Shown here piece by piece: positions 8,601 to 16,512 of a stretch of 64,000 bases of DNA. The DNA comes from an uncultured Parabacteroides sp. (lineage in GTDB: Bacteria; Bacteroidota; Bacteroidia; Bacteroidales; Tannerellaceae). The notes beneath the pieces are model-generated. The model saw only the letters and a list, made by a program, of their open reading frames with translations. It was not told where the DNA came from and did no database searches. Location of the stretch: NCBI GenBank assembly GCA_937894065.1, contig CALCST010000023.1:406046-470045 (forward strand), written 5' to 3'. Made by a program: the position numbers and the translations under genes. Every line of letters begins with the position of its first letter. Position 1 is the first letter of the stretch.

Positions 8601-9996
8601 GACTGGTTTGGTAGCTTCACTTGGTTTTGTGCCTATGGCTATTGCTAAGTCTGCCGGAGCCGAAGTTCAGCGTCCGTTGGCTACTGTTGTGATTGGCGGA
8701 CTTATTGTATCCACAATATTGACACTTTTGATTATCCCTGTATTCTACAGACTGGTGGGAGGATTTTCATTCAAATTCGGAAAAATGAAGCTTAGAAGAC
8801 AATTGGGAAAAGGAGTAAGAATGATAGCTCTGCTTGTAGCAATATCAATACCGTCTTTTGTCTGCGCTCAGGAAAAGAAAGTTTCCCTCTCCGAAGCAAT
8901 AGAGATTGCTCTTCAGAACAATCCGAGAATGAAAATGGCAGAATCAGAGATTAACCGTGCTGAAGCTTCTCGTGGAGACATAATGGAGTTTGGAAACACT
9001 TCCTTTTCATATTCCTGGGGACAACTCAACGGGGAATATCGTAAAGACAATGAAATGGCATTGGAGCAGTCGTTCGGCTCATTACTGACACCTATATATA
9101 AGAATGCTTTGGTGAATACTCAGATATCAAAGGGAAAATATTCCCGTGAGATGATAAGAAAGGAGATAATTGCCGAAGTAAAGCGAGCATGGTCATATTA
9201 TCAGTATGCCTATAATATTTATAAATTGTATGAAGAGCAGGAAAGTCTTGCTGCCAAATTACGTGAGAGTGGAAATCTCCGTTATCAGCAGGGTGATATT
9301 GACCAGACTGAAAGAAGTATGATAGCAACAATGGCTGCCGGTCTCCATTCGGACTGGATACAGGCTAGGGAAGAGCTCTCTCTTGCAATACGCCGTTTTT
9401 CGTGGGCTTGCTATGCCGGTATGGATATAATGCCGGATAACGATGTCCTTTCAATATTGCCTTTGAAAAAAGATTATGACATCCTTTCTCAGAGTCACCT
9501 TAACTATTTCAACAGTCAGATTGAAGAGAAAAAGAATATGTTGAATATCGAGAGAAGCCGCTTTTTCCCGGAAATATCAGCCGGATATGTCCGTCAGAAG
9601 ATTTCTCCTCTTAATGGATTGAATTCATGGATGGTCGGTATTTCGTTTCCTGTATTTTTCTTCTCTCAGCAAAGCAAGATTAAACAGGCAAAAGCCTCTA
9701 TGCAGATTGCCCGTTGGGAAGCTGAGGATAACAAGATAAAACTTGGAAATAAGGTTGAGGAACTGTATAAGCTTATCAGAATGCAGCGTGAACGTCTCGA
9801 CTATTATTCCCATGCAGCTCTTAACGAGGCTGAAGCTCTCCAGAAAAGTGCTTTGCTTAAGTTTGAAGAGAGTGAGATCAATATCACGGAATTTGTTCAG
9901 AGTCTTAAATCTGCACGTGACATACGCAGAAACTATATTCAGACAGTATATGACTATAATGTGTCGGTTCTTGAAATAGAACTATATACAGAATAA
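5662..9996 (+). CDS. CzcA/CusA-type RND heavy-metal efflux pump fused to a TolC-like outer-membrane factor
   Basis: 1444 residues. Residues 1 to about 1050 are an RND proton antiporter of the heavy-metal (HME) class: the start FSIKKKVFVALATILLL, the TM4 relay motif IDFGIVVDGSIVILE with its two Asp and one Glu, and GAEVQRPLATVVIGGL near TM11. From residue 1054 (8821) a second protein begins: MIALLVAISIPSFVCAQ looks like a signal peptide, then VSLSEAIEIALQNNPRMKM is the standard TolC/OEP N-terminus, with coiled-coil helices to the end. The ORF extends upstream to 5563, but MFKSIVRFSIKKK is the family start. Adaptor and two-component genes follow. Divalent cation export is inferred from the TM4 acidic residues; the metal is unknown. 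Confidence 0.9.
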   Translation: MFKSIVRFSIKKKVFVALATILLLVSGIYSMLTLPIDAVPDITNNQVQIVTVSPTLAPQEVEQLITFPIEIAMSNIMNVEEIRSVSRFGLSLVTVVFNEKVPTLDARQLINEQIQTVAGEIPEELGTPELMPITTGLGEIYQYVLKVAPGYEKKYDAMELRTIQDWIVKRQLSGIPGIVEINSFGGYLKQYEVAIDPDALYSLNITISDIFEALNSNNQNTGGSYIEKINRAYYIRAEGMVNDLKDIEQIVVTNRNGIPVHVSDIAKVRFGAPKRFGAMTKDGEGECVGGIAMMLKGANANVVTQELERRVDRVQKMLPEGVSIEPYLNRSELVNRNISTVIKNLIEGALIVFVVLMVFLGNVRAGIIVASVIPLAMLFGFIMMRIFGVSANLMSLGAIDFGIVVDGSIVILEGILAHIYGKKFVGKKFSKEEMDAEVEKGAGQVVRSATFAVLIILIVFFPILTLTGIEGKYFTPMAKTLVFCIIGALLLSLTYVPMMASLFLNRSISDKPTLADKFFDGLNKIYAKTLGFCLKHIWGTIAASFIALLLSLGLFTKLGAEFIPTLDEGDFAMQMTLPAGSSLSKSIDVSLKAEKILKEKFPEIKHVVAKIGTAEVPTDPMAVEDADIMIVMKPFDEWTSAGSRAEMVEKMKEALEVIDDASFNFSQPIQLRFNELMTGAKADIAIKLYGEDMAELYAKAKEAAVFVRKVPGAADVLVEQAMGLPQLLIQYDRAKIARYGINIEELNTVIRTAYAGETAGVVFENERRFDMVLRLDSDKVKDLNTDKLFIRTESGLQIPVSEVASVKYENGPLQINRDATKRRIVIGVNVRDADIQQVVSQIQELLDKNIKLKPGYYFEYGGQFENLQNAISTLTVVIPIALLLILLLLFFAFKNVTYSLVVFSTVPLSLIGGILALWVRGLPFSISAGVGFIALFGVAVLNGILMINHFNDLRKKGNYMMCTDRIIKKSCPHLLRPVFLTGLVASLGFVPMAIAKSAGAEVQRPLATVVIGGLIVSTILTLLIIPVFYRLVGGFSFKFGKMKLRRQLGKGVRMIALLVAISIPSFVCAQEKKVSLSEAIEIALQNNPRMKMAESEINRAEASRGDIMEFGNTSFSYSWGQLNGEYRKDNEMALEQSFGSLLTPIYKNALVNTQISKGKYSREMIRKEIIAEVKRAWSYYQYAYNIYKLYEEQESLAAKLRESGNLRYQQGDIDQTERSMIATMAAGLHSDWIQAREELSLAIRRFSWACYAGMDIMPDNDVLSILPLKKDYDILSQSHLNYFNSQIEEKKNMLNIERSRFFPEISAGYVRQKISPLNGLNSWMVGISFPVFFFSQQSKIKQAKASMQIARWEAEDNKIKLGNKVEELYKLIRMQRERLDYYSHAALNEAEALQKSALLKFEESEINITEFVQSLKSARDIRRNYIQTVYDYNVSVLEIELYTE
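8808..8823 (+). promoter_or_regulatory. Internal ribosome-binding site and ATG before the TolC-like half
   Basis: AAAAGGAG (8808-8815) stands five bases before an in-frame ATG (8821) that begins a signal-peptide-like sequence. This is the spacing of a real start site, so the outer-membrane factor could be made separately as well as in the fusion. Confidence 0.4.
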
Positions 9997-10036
9997 AGAA
10001 AATGAAGCTATTAATTATCGAAAATAATTTTTAATC

Positions 10037-10951
10037 ATGAAAAGAATATATTTATCATTGGCAATATTATCAACATTATTTTTCTCATGTTCCAAGCAGG
10101 ACAAAGTAGAGGCTACTGTTCCCGTTCAGAACTCAGATGCAGAGGTTGAATCAGTAATGGAAACACCAGACAGCACTCTTGCCGAAACTGACGCTGTAAG
10201 CTCAGCAACTGCTGTGTCTAATATTCCAGGTTTCAATGGTGTGGTAATTCTTCCCCCTAGCCAGCAGGCAACTGTAACACTTACTATGGGAGGTTCTGTT
10301 CATTCAACATCTCTCTTGCCCGGACATTATGTGAAGAAAGGTGAGGTTCTGGCAACTCTTGAGAATCCTGATTTCATAAATCTTCAGCAGACATACCTTG
10401 AAGCTACAGCACAGAGTGAATTCCTTGAAAAAGAATATATCCGTCAGCAGAATCTTGCATCCAAAGAGGCTGCTTCCCAAAAACGCCTGCAGCAAAGCAA
10501 GGCTGAATATTTGTCTATGAAGAGCAAGATGGAGGCTTCTGCTGCCCAGCTTAAAATTCTTGGTGTTGATGTGTCTTCTCTGTTGAACAGTGGAATAATC
10601 CCTTATCTCGAAGTAAAATCTCCTTTGAGTGGTTATGTCACTAATATGAATATCAATGTTGGTAAATACTTCAATGTAGGTGAACCTGTCTGCGATGTCA
10701 TTGACAAAACAAACCCAATGATTCTCCTGACAGTCTATGAGAAAGACCTTGCCCAGCTTCATATCGGCGACAGAATAGAGTTTTCGGTAAATGGTATTTC
10801 TGGAGATAAATATTTTGCGAAAGTGATACTCATTGATCAGATGGTTGATTCTTCAAACCGTTCAATCAAGGCTTATGCCGAGATAGAAAAAGCTAATGAT
10901 AAATTCCGCCCAGGAATGTATGTTAGTGCAAAAATCGCCGGAAAAGAATAA
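10037..10951 (+). CDS. RND efflux periplasmic adaptor (HlyD/CusB family lipoprotein)
   Basis: 304 residues. The lipobox LFFSCSK puts the lipidated Cys at residue 18, so it is anchored in a membrane facing the periplasm. A lipoyl/barrel-sandwich half (GHYVKKGEVLATLENPDF), an alpha-hairpin (residues about 115-180) and the second lipoyl half (SPLSGYVTNMNINVGKYFNVG) are followed by a beta-barrel domain, the order of membrane fusion proteins. It starts 40 bases after the pump gene and would bridge the RND domain to the TolC-like domain. No His/Met-rich metal-binding tail is seen. Confidence 0.88.
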   Translation: MKRIYLSLAILSTLFFSCSKQDKVEATVPVQNSDAEVESVMETPDSTLAETDAVSSATAVSNIPGFNGVVILPPSQQATVTLTMGGSVHSTSLLPGHYVKKGEVLATLENPDFINLQQTYLEATAQSEFLEKEYIRQQNLASKEAASQKRLQQSKAEYLSMKSKMEASAAQLKILGVDVSSLLNSGIIPYLEVKSPLSGYVTNMNINVGKYFNVGEPVCDVIDKTNPMILLTVYEKDLAQLHIGDRIEFSVNGISGDKYFAKVILIDQMVDSSNRSIKAYAEIEKANDKFRPGMYVSAKIAGKE

Positions 10952-10960
10952 CTTTGTCGT

Positions 10961-12001
10961 ATGAAACATAAGAAGCCCGACAGATTTATATTGTTAGTGA
11001 ATGTCATCTCTATTTTGGTGGCATTCCTTACTCATTTTCCTGAGTTGATAACTATATCCAACTTTTCAGGAAAAGGAGTTTTGTTCCCTGAAATGCACTT
11101 TGCTGATGTTATAAGCGAAGTCCTGTTTACATATTTGTCGTTGCTGATTTTGTTCTATGTGAATGTAAAGGTGTTCCATTTTAATTCCGACCTTGTATAT
11201 ATTGATTGGAAGAAAGCCGTTTATTCATTCATAATAACTTGGGTTATAAATAATTTACTGAGTGATGCATTTATTTATCTTCACCGTAACCTGAATATTC
11301 CTGCAATTGATGAGATTATACATTATTATTCTCATCCGTTGCGTGATTTCCTTATTTCCTGTGTTGTTACCGGTACGGTCTATCTTACTAGCCAGAATTT
11401 GAAAAGGCGTAAGATGCTTCTTGAAAATCAGCAGCTCAGAACGGAGAATCTTATAAACCAGTATGAATCGTTGAAGAGTCAGCTCAATCCTCATATGCTT
11501 TTCAATTCTTTGAATACCTTGTATTCTCTGATACGTGAAACTCCGGATAAGGCGCAGGACTATCTTCAGGAGTTGTCACGCGTGTTGAGATATACATTGC
11601 AGGTAAACGAATCTCCATCGGTTTCTTTACGTGAGGAAATGGATTTTGTTAATTCCTATATATATCTTTTACAAATGAGATATGAGGAAAATCTTAAGAT
11701 AGATATTGATATAAATCAGGAATGTCTTTCTTTGAAACTTCCTCCGATGGCTGTACAGCTGCTGATTGAAAATGCAGTAAAGCATAACGAGATAAGTAAC
11801 AGAAATCCGCTTCATGTCAGAATACATACGGAAGGAAATGCAATAAAGGTGACTAATCCTATCCGTCCAAGAAAGGATCATATCCAAAATACCGGAATAG
11901 GGTTGAACAACCTTGCACAAAGGTATCTGTTGCTTTACAAGAAGAATATTGAGATTAAAGAAGAAGACAATTGTTTCACTGTTATTCTACCTTTGATATG
12001 A
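10961..12001 (+). CDS. LytS-type sensor histidine kinase
   Basis: 346 residues with four N-terminal membrane helices (to about residue 145), a short coiled coil (KMLLENQQLRTENLINQYES) and a His_kinase domain of the LytS class. The phospho-acceptor is His178 in QLNPHMLFNSLN. The ATPase domain has LLIENAVKHNE (N box) and NTGIGLNNLAQRY (G box). It starts nine bases after the adaptor gene and overlaps the response regulator by four bases, so the pair belongs to the efflux operon and probably controls it or reports on it. Confidence 0.88.
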   Translation: MKHKKPDRFILLVNVISILVAFLTHFPELITISNFSGKGVLFPEMHFADVISEVLFTYLSLLILFYVNVKVFHFNSDLVYIDWKKAVYSFIITWVINNLLSDAFIYLHRNLNIPAIDEIIHYYSHPLRDFLISCVVTGTVYLTSQNLKRRKMLLENQQLRTENLINQYESLKSQLNPHMLFNSLNTLYSLIRETPDKAQDYLQELSRVLRYTLQVNESPSVSLREEMDFVNSYIYLLQMRYEENLKIDIDINQECLSLKLPPMAVQLLIENAVKHNEISNRNPLHVRIHTEGNAIKVTNPIRPRKDHIQNTGIGLNNLAQRYLLLYKKNIEIKEEDNCFTVILPLI

Positions 12002-12762
12002 AAGCATTGATTATAGAAGACGAAAAAGCTGCTTTACGCAATTTGAAAGCTGTCATTGAAGAAGTGGACTATGATATAGATGTTGTCGGTGAAGTTGACA
12101 GCATTGCTGACTGTGTGGATTGGATTCGCTCTAATCCTACACCTGATTTGGTGTTTATGGATATCCATCTTGCCGATGGCTCTGCCTTTGATATATTTGA
12201 CATTGTTGATATTGAATGTCCGGTGATTTTCACAACAGCCTATGATGAATATGCTTTGCGTGCCTTCAAGGTAAACAGTGTAGATTATCTTCTGAAGCCT
12301 ATCAGCAGGACAGAGCTTAAAAAAGCTTTGGACAAGCTTTCTCTTTTCTGTAATTCCAAACAAAAAGATGAAGGCACAAAGCCTGTAGATTATTTGTCTA
12401 TAATAAAGGAATTAAAGCGTGAGGAAAGTTATAAAACACATTTCCTTGTTCCTGTACGTGATAAGCTGATTCCTCTTTCTGTTGATTCTATTCTTTATTT
12501 CTATATTGCAGAAGGAACAGTTAAGGCTGTCGATGTGAATAATAATGAATTTGTATTCTCACAGACATTGGATGAGATAACAGAACAATTGAATCCTAAA
12601 TTGTTTTTCAGGGCTAACCGTCAATATCTGATTTCAAAGAAATCGGTTGCTGATGCTTGTGTATGGTTCAATGGCCGCCTTGCAATCAATCTTAAGGTTC
12701 CTACTTCTGAGAGAATTATAATAAGTAAGGCTAAGGTGTCGGAATTTAAGGAGTGGTTTTGA
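11998..12762 (+). CDS. LytTR-family response regulator
   Basis: 254 residues. A receiver domain (KALIIEDEKAALRNL, phospho-acceptor Asp55 in VFMDIHLADG, conserved Lys in YLLKPIS) is joined to a C-terminal LytTR DNA-binding domain (VPVRDKLIPLSVDSILYF, FFRANRQYLIS). The ORF can be extended to 11971, but the start at 11998 gives the canonical N-terminus and a four-base ATGA overlap with the kinase stop. Partner of the preceding kinase. Confidence 0.9.
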   Translation: MKALIIEDEKAALRNLKAVIEEVDYDIDVVGEVDSIADCVDWIRSNPTPDLVFMDIHLADGSAFDIFDIVDIECPVIFTTAYDEYALRAFKVNSVDYLLKPISRTELKKALDKLSLFCNSKQKDEGTKPVDYLSIIKELKREESYKTHFLVPVRDKLIPLSVDSILYFYIAEGTVKAVDVNNNEFVFSQTLDEITEQLNPKLFFRANRQYLISKKSVADACVWFNGRLAINLKVPTSERIIISKAKVSEFKEWF

Positions 12763-12768
12763 AATATT

Positions 12769-12898
12769 ATCAGTTGACGAGTTAACGAGTTGACAAGGCT
12801 TCAGATAAAAGCTATTTCACCTTGACTTCTTGACTCCTTAAAAACAAAGAGCATTAATCTCCCTTGTCAACTCGTATCTGAACCCTTGTCAACTCATT
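12769..12898. repeat. Composite TTGACAAG-type intergenic repeat between convergent genes (copy 3)
   Basis: The most complete form: GTTGACGAGTTAACGAGTTG, core GGCTTCAGATAAAAGCTATT, 8-mer part CTTGACTTCTTGACTCCTTA, then CCCTTGTCAACTCG and CCCTTGTCAACTC. It fills the gap between the response regulator and the sulfatase-like gene. Because both genes end here, there is no A-rich leader part. Confidence 0.8.
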
Positions 12899-12899
12899 T

Positions 12900-14750
12900 T
12901 CACCTTCTCCCCATATCATCATACAACGTCTGCAGCAGAGCTTTTCCGGATTTAAGTCTTTCTTCGGATTGCTCTTCTGAATCACCTGATTCAATGAGTG
13001 TCTTGTTTCCTTCGTTGTCAAATACTGTATATCCGTCACTGTTCATAAAGCCGAATCCGTTTATGAAAGTGTAGAAACTGAAATCCTTTCCATGACATGA
13101 AAGCAAGTCCTTGCTGAAACGGAATTCCTTATGTTGAATATCCATCTGTCCCAAGAGTGTAGCTGCAATATCTGTCTGGTTGCAGAACATATCAAACACC
13201 TCTGCATTCTTTATTGCTCCACCAGTCCATATAACAGGAATATGATATCTTCCTGGTTCGAACTCCTGAGTGCTGTAAGGATATTTGTATCCATGGTCAG
13301 CAACAAGAATCACCAGCATATCATCCCAAACAGGAGACTGGCGTATTTTGTCAATAAAATTACCAAGGCAACTGTCTGTGAACGCCACAGAATTCAAATA
13401 TTTGTCTTCAAACTTGTGGAAAGGAACTTCAAACGGTTCGTGACTGCTCAACGTAAGGAATGTCGTGAACCATGGAGATTCCTCGTTTTCCCTGCTTTTT
13501 ATTTCTTCATACAAATGTTTGAATGTAATATCATCATTTGCTCCCCATTTGTTTAATCGGCTTGTAATCGGGAAATCCTTGTCTGAAGTTATTTTGCTAT
13601 AACCCGAACTGAAGAAATAACTCTGCATATTGGTGAAATTAATGTCACCGCCATACAGCATATCAGATGTATATCCTGCTTCACCAAGGCTTTTGGCAAT
13701 TGATGGCAAAGTCTGGCTTTTTGCCGGATATTTCATTATTGACGTTGTAGGTTGGGCAAGATAACCGTTCAGGATTGCAACAGTTCCTCTGTCTGTACGG
13801 AAAGAATTGGCATATGCATTACTGAACACAACGCTTTCCTTGCATAATCTGTTAAGATTAGGAGCTATATCCTTTTCTCCTCCCAATGCTTCAATCGTAT
13901 TTGCTGAGAAGCTTTCCAAAATAATAAGGAGAACATTCGGACGTTTTGTGTTCAGAATCTCTTTCTTGCACGGCGAATTTTTGCAACTGTCTGGCTTGCT
14001 GTATATACTTTTGAATATTTCTTCTCTTTCTTCTTCAGGATAGAAATTGAACTGCTCGGCAAAATCCTGCTGTTTCGACAGAGAAGTCATAAGGCTGAAA
14101 CAAGGATTTATGGCAGAATGGTTCAGAAACTGGTTGTCGCTGAAATATACCATACCGACGTTTGCCGTTGAAGTTGTGACACCTCCTCTTATAGGAATGA
14201 ACATTATTCCACCTGAAATAATTAAGAGTAAAGAGCTTAATATCCGTTTGTTGCATGTAGAAACAGGGGCAAGTTTCAGAACAGTCCTATTCATGAACTG
14301 ATAAATTGCCACAGCATACACGGCAAATGCCAGTATCTGTACAATTAACGTGAACATTGGAACGCTTGCCATAGCATCCTTCGGCGATTGGAGATAGAAG
14401 AACAGAGTTGAATCCAACCTGAATCCCCAATAAGGATATAATGCTATATCAACACAGAATATTGCGGATACCAATATTGCCATGGTTATGAAATATCCTT
14501 TTAGAAATGCTTTGAACCATTTCCCCGGAAACCAAACTGTCAATATTGTAAGTAGCAATGGGAGGGCAGTGAGATAGCCCGAAACTGTGCAGTCAAGCAA
14601 AAGACCGTGGGCAATTACCTTAAGGTAATTTATTGGAGAACAGGCGTTCTCCAATGTACTGTTATATAACATGAATACCGGTTTTTGTATTGCAAAAACC
14701 GGTAGCCATGCTATGAAAAGTGAGACAATGAATAATAATCTTTGTTTCAT
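12900..14750 (-). CDS. LTA synthase family / phosphoglycerol transferase-like membrane sulfatase-fold protein
   Basis: 616 residues. Five N-terminal membrane helices (to about residue 190) precede a large periplasmic alkaline-phosphatase/sulfatase-fold domain. Catalytic signatures are visible: NVLLIILESFS (metal-binding Glu), NSFRTDRGTVAILNGY with the likely nucleophile Thr319, and VLVADHGYKYP near the C-terminus. The architecture is that of LtaS/MdoB proteins, which move phosphoglycerol or phosphoethanolamine from lipids to envelope polymers; the exact transfer reaction is unknown. Its ATG overlaps the stop of the upstream ABC-F gene by four bases. Confidence 0.87.
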   Translation of the reverse strand: MKQRLLFIVSLFIAWLPVFAIQKPVFMLYNSTLENACSPINYLKVIAHGLLLDCTVSGYLTALPLLLTILTVWFPGKWFKAFLKGYFITMAILVSAIFCVDIALYPYWGFRLDSTLFFYLQSPKDAMASVPMFTLIVQILAFAVYAVAIYQFMNRTVLKLAPVSTCNKRILSSLLLIISGGIMFIPIRGGVTTSTANVGMVYFSDNQFLNHSAINPCFSLMTSLSKQQDFAEQFNFYPEEEREEIFKSIYSKPDSCKNSPCKKEILNTKRPNVLLIILESFSANTIEALGGEKDIAPNLNRLCKESVVFSNAYANSFRTDRGTVAILNGYLAQPTTSIMKYPAKSQTLPSIAKSLGEAGYTSDMLYGGDINFTNMQSYFFSSGYSKITSDKDFPITSRLNKWGANDDITFKHLYEEIKSRENEESPWFTTFLTLSSHEPFEVPFHKFEDKYLNSVAFTDSCLGNFIDKIRQSPVWDDMLVILVADHGYKYPYSTQEFEPGRYHIPVIWTGGAIKNAEVFDMFCNQTDIAATLLGQMDIQHKEFRFSKDLLSCHGKDFSFYTFINGFGFMNSDGYTVFDNEGNKTLIESGDSEEQSEERLKSGKALLQTLYDDMGRR

Positions 14751-16360
14751 CTGTATAATTTCTCGCGCAATTCAGCTATTGCTGGATCTGAGATATAATC
14801 ATCATAATCCATCATCTTGTCAATGATACCATTTGGAGTAAGCTCAATAATTCTGTTAGCCACAGTCTGAATGAATTCGTGGTCATGGCTTGAGAACAGG
14901 ATATTACCCTTAAATACTTTCAACGTGTTGTTGAACGCCTGAATAGATTCCAAATCCAAATGGTTTGTAGGCGTATCAAGTATCAGACAGTTTGCATCTG
15001 TAAGCATCATTCTTGAAATCATACAACGCATCTTTTCACCTCCGGAAAGAACGCTTACTTTCTTCAGCAATTCTTCGCCTGAGAACAACATTCTTCCAAG
15101 GAAGCCTTTCAGGAACACTTCGTTTGTATCCGGAGAGAACTGGCTCAACCATTCAATCAGATTGAAGTCAGAATTGAAATATGCTGAGTTGTCCAATGGC
15201 AGATATGTAGTTGTGATAGTCTGTCCCCACTGATAAGTTCCGGCATCAGGTTTTTCCTCACCGTTGATAATCTGGAACAATGCAGTCATCGCACGTGGAT
15301 CCTTACTGATGAAAACAATCTTGTCTTCTTTTTCTACATTGAAATTCAAGTCACGGAACAGATACTGACCTTCAATTGATTTTGTAAGTCCTTTGACTTC
15401 CAGAATCTGATTTCCAGGTTCACGGTTTGGAGTGAACAGAATACCCGGATAACGGCGTGAAGAAGGTTTGATTTCTTCGATATTGAGTTTTTCCAACATC
15501 TTCTTGCGGCTTGTTGTCTGCTTTGACTTGGCAACATTGGCACTGAATCGGCGGATGAATTCTTCCAATTCTTTCTTCTTTTCCTCAGCCTTCTTGTTTT
15601 GCTGCTGTTGCTGACGCAAAGCCAACTGGCTTGATTCATACCAGAAGCTGTAGTTACCGGCAAACAACTGCAATTTTCCGTAGTCGATATCTACTGTATG
15701 AGTACATACTGAGTCAAGGAAGTGACGGTCGTGACTAACCACCAATACTGTATGTTCGAAATTAGACAGGTAATTTTCCAACCATGATACAGTTTCCAAG
15801 TCCAAGTCGTTGGTAGGCTCGTCCAAAAGAAGGTTATCAGGTTGTCCGTAAAGTGCACGTGCCAGCAACACGCGGACTTTCTGCTTACCGCTCAAGTCTT
15901 TCATCAGCATGTAATGCAAGTCTTCACTGATACCAAGTCCGCTCAACAAGGCAGCTGCATCACTCTCAGCATTCCAGCCTTCCATTTCAGCGAATTTTTC
16001 TTCCAGTTCGGCAGCACGTATTCCGTCTTCGTCTGTGAAATCTTCTTTTGCATACAGAGCGTTTTTCTCGCTCATAACTTCCCACAGGATAGAATGTCCC
16101 ATAAGGACAGTATCCATAACTGTATATTCGTCAAAAGCAAAGTGGTCCTGTGCCAAAACGGACAGACGTTCGCCCGGTCCCATTGATACGCTTCCGCGTG
16201 TAGGGTCAAGCTGGCCGCTGATAACTTTCAGAAAAGTTGATTTTCCTGCTCCGTTCGCACCGATTATACCATAACAATTACCCGGAGTGAACTTTAGATT
16301 CACATCCTGAAACAACACTCTTTTACCAAATTGTACATCCAGACCGTTTACTGTAATCAT
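14747..16360 (-). CDS. ABC-F family ribosome-associated ATPase (YbiT-like) with a degenerate second nucleotide site
   Basis: 537 residues, two ABC domains and no membrane segment, with the ABC-F linker (QQQQQNKKAEEKKKELEEF and the following helix). NBD1 is complete: GANGAGKST, LSGKQK, LLLDEPTNDLD, VVSHDRHF. NBD2 has lost its Walker A lysine loop (the corresponding stretch reads FISKDPRAMTALF) and the catalytic Glu is Thr (LILDTPTNHLD), while LSGGEK is kept. The class acts on ribosomes in translation quality control or antibiotic protection; this housekeeping-like length and the lack of a long arm do not suggest resistance. It forms an operon with the LTA-synthase-like gene. Confidence 0.88.
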   Translation of the reverse strand: MITVNGLDVQFGKRVLFQDVNLKFTPGNCYGIIGANGAGKSTFLKVISGQLDPTRGSVSMGPGERLSVLAQDHFAFDEYTVMDTVLMGHSILWEVMSEKNALYAKEDFTDEDGIRAAELEEKFAEMEGWNAESDAAALLSGLGISEDLHYMLMKDLSGKQKVRVLLARALYGQPDNLLLDEPTNDLDLETVSWLENYLSNFEHTVLVVSHDRHFLDSVCTHTVDIDYGKLQLFAGNYSFWYESSQLALRQQQQQNKKAEEKKKELEEFIRRFSANVAKSKQTTSRKKMLEKLNIEEIKPSSRRYPGILFTPNREPGNQILEVKGLTKSIEGQYLFRDLNFNVEKEDKIVFISKDPRAMTALFQIINGEEKPDAGTYQWGQTITTTYLPLDNSAYFNSDFNLIEWLSQFSPDTNEVFLKGFLGRMLFSGEELLKKVSVLSGGEKMRCMISRMMLTDANCLILDTPTNHLDLESIQAFNNTLKVFKGNILFSSHDHEFIQTVANRIIELTPNGIIDKMMDYDDYISDPAIAELREKLYR

Positions 16361-16378
16361 ATTTAATTATATTAGGTG

Positions 16379-16460
16379 AGGAGGTTACAAGCTGACGAGT
16401 TGACAAGATAAAGTATAAAATCCTTCTTGTCAACTCGTCAACTTGTAACCTTGTTTCTTG
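16379..16460. repeat. Composite TTGACAAG-type intergenic repeat (copy 4, short)
   Basis: GTTACAAGCTGACGAGTTGA on the left is complementary to TCAACTCGTCAACTTGTAAC on the right, separated by a short AT-rich loop. This is a near-perfect hairpin of about 25 bp between the ABC-F start and the xusC-like stop. Confidence 0.8.
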
Positions 16461-16512
16461 TATATTTTCTACAAAACTTCGCAAAGTTACGAAAAAAATC
16501 CGGATGCTTTTT

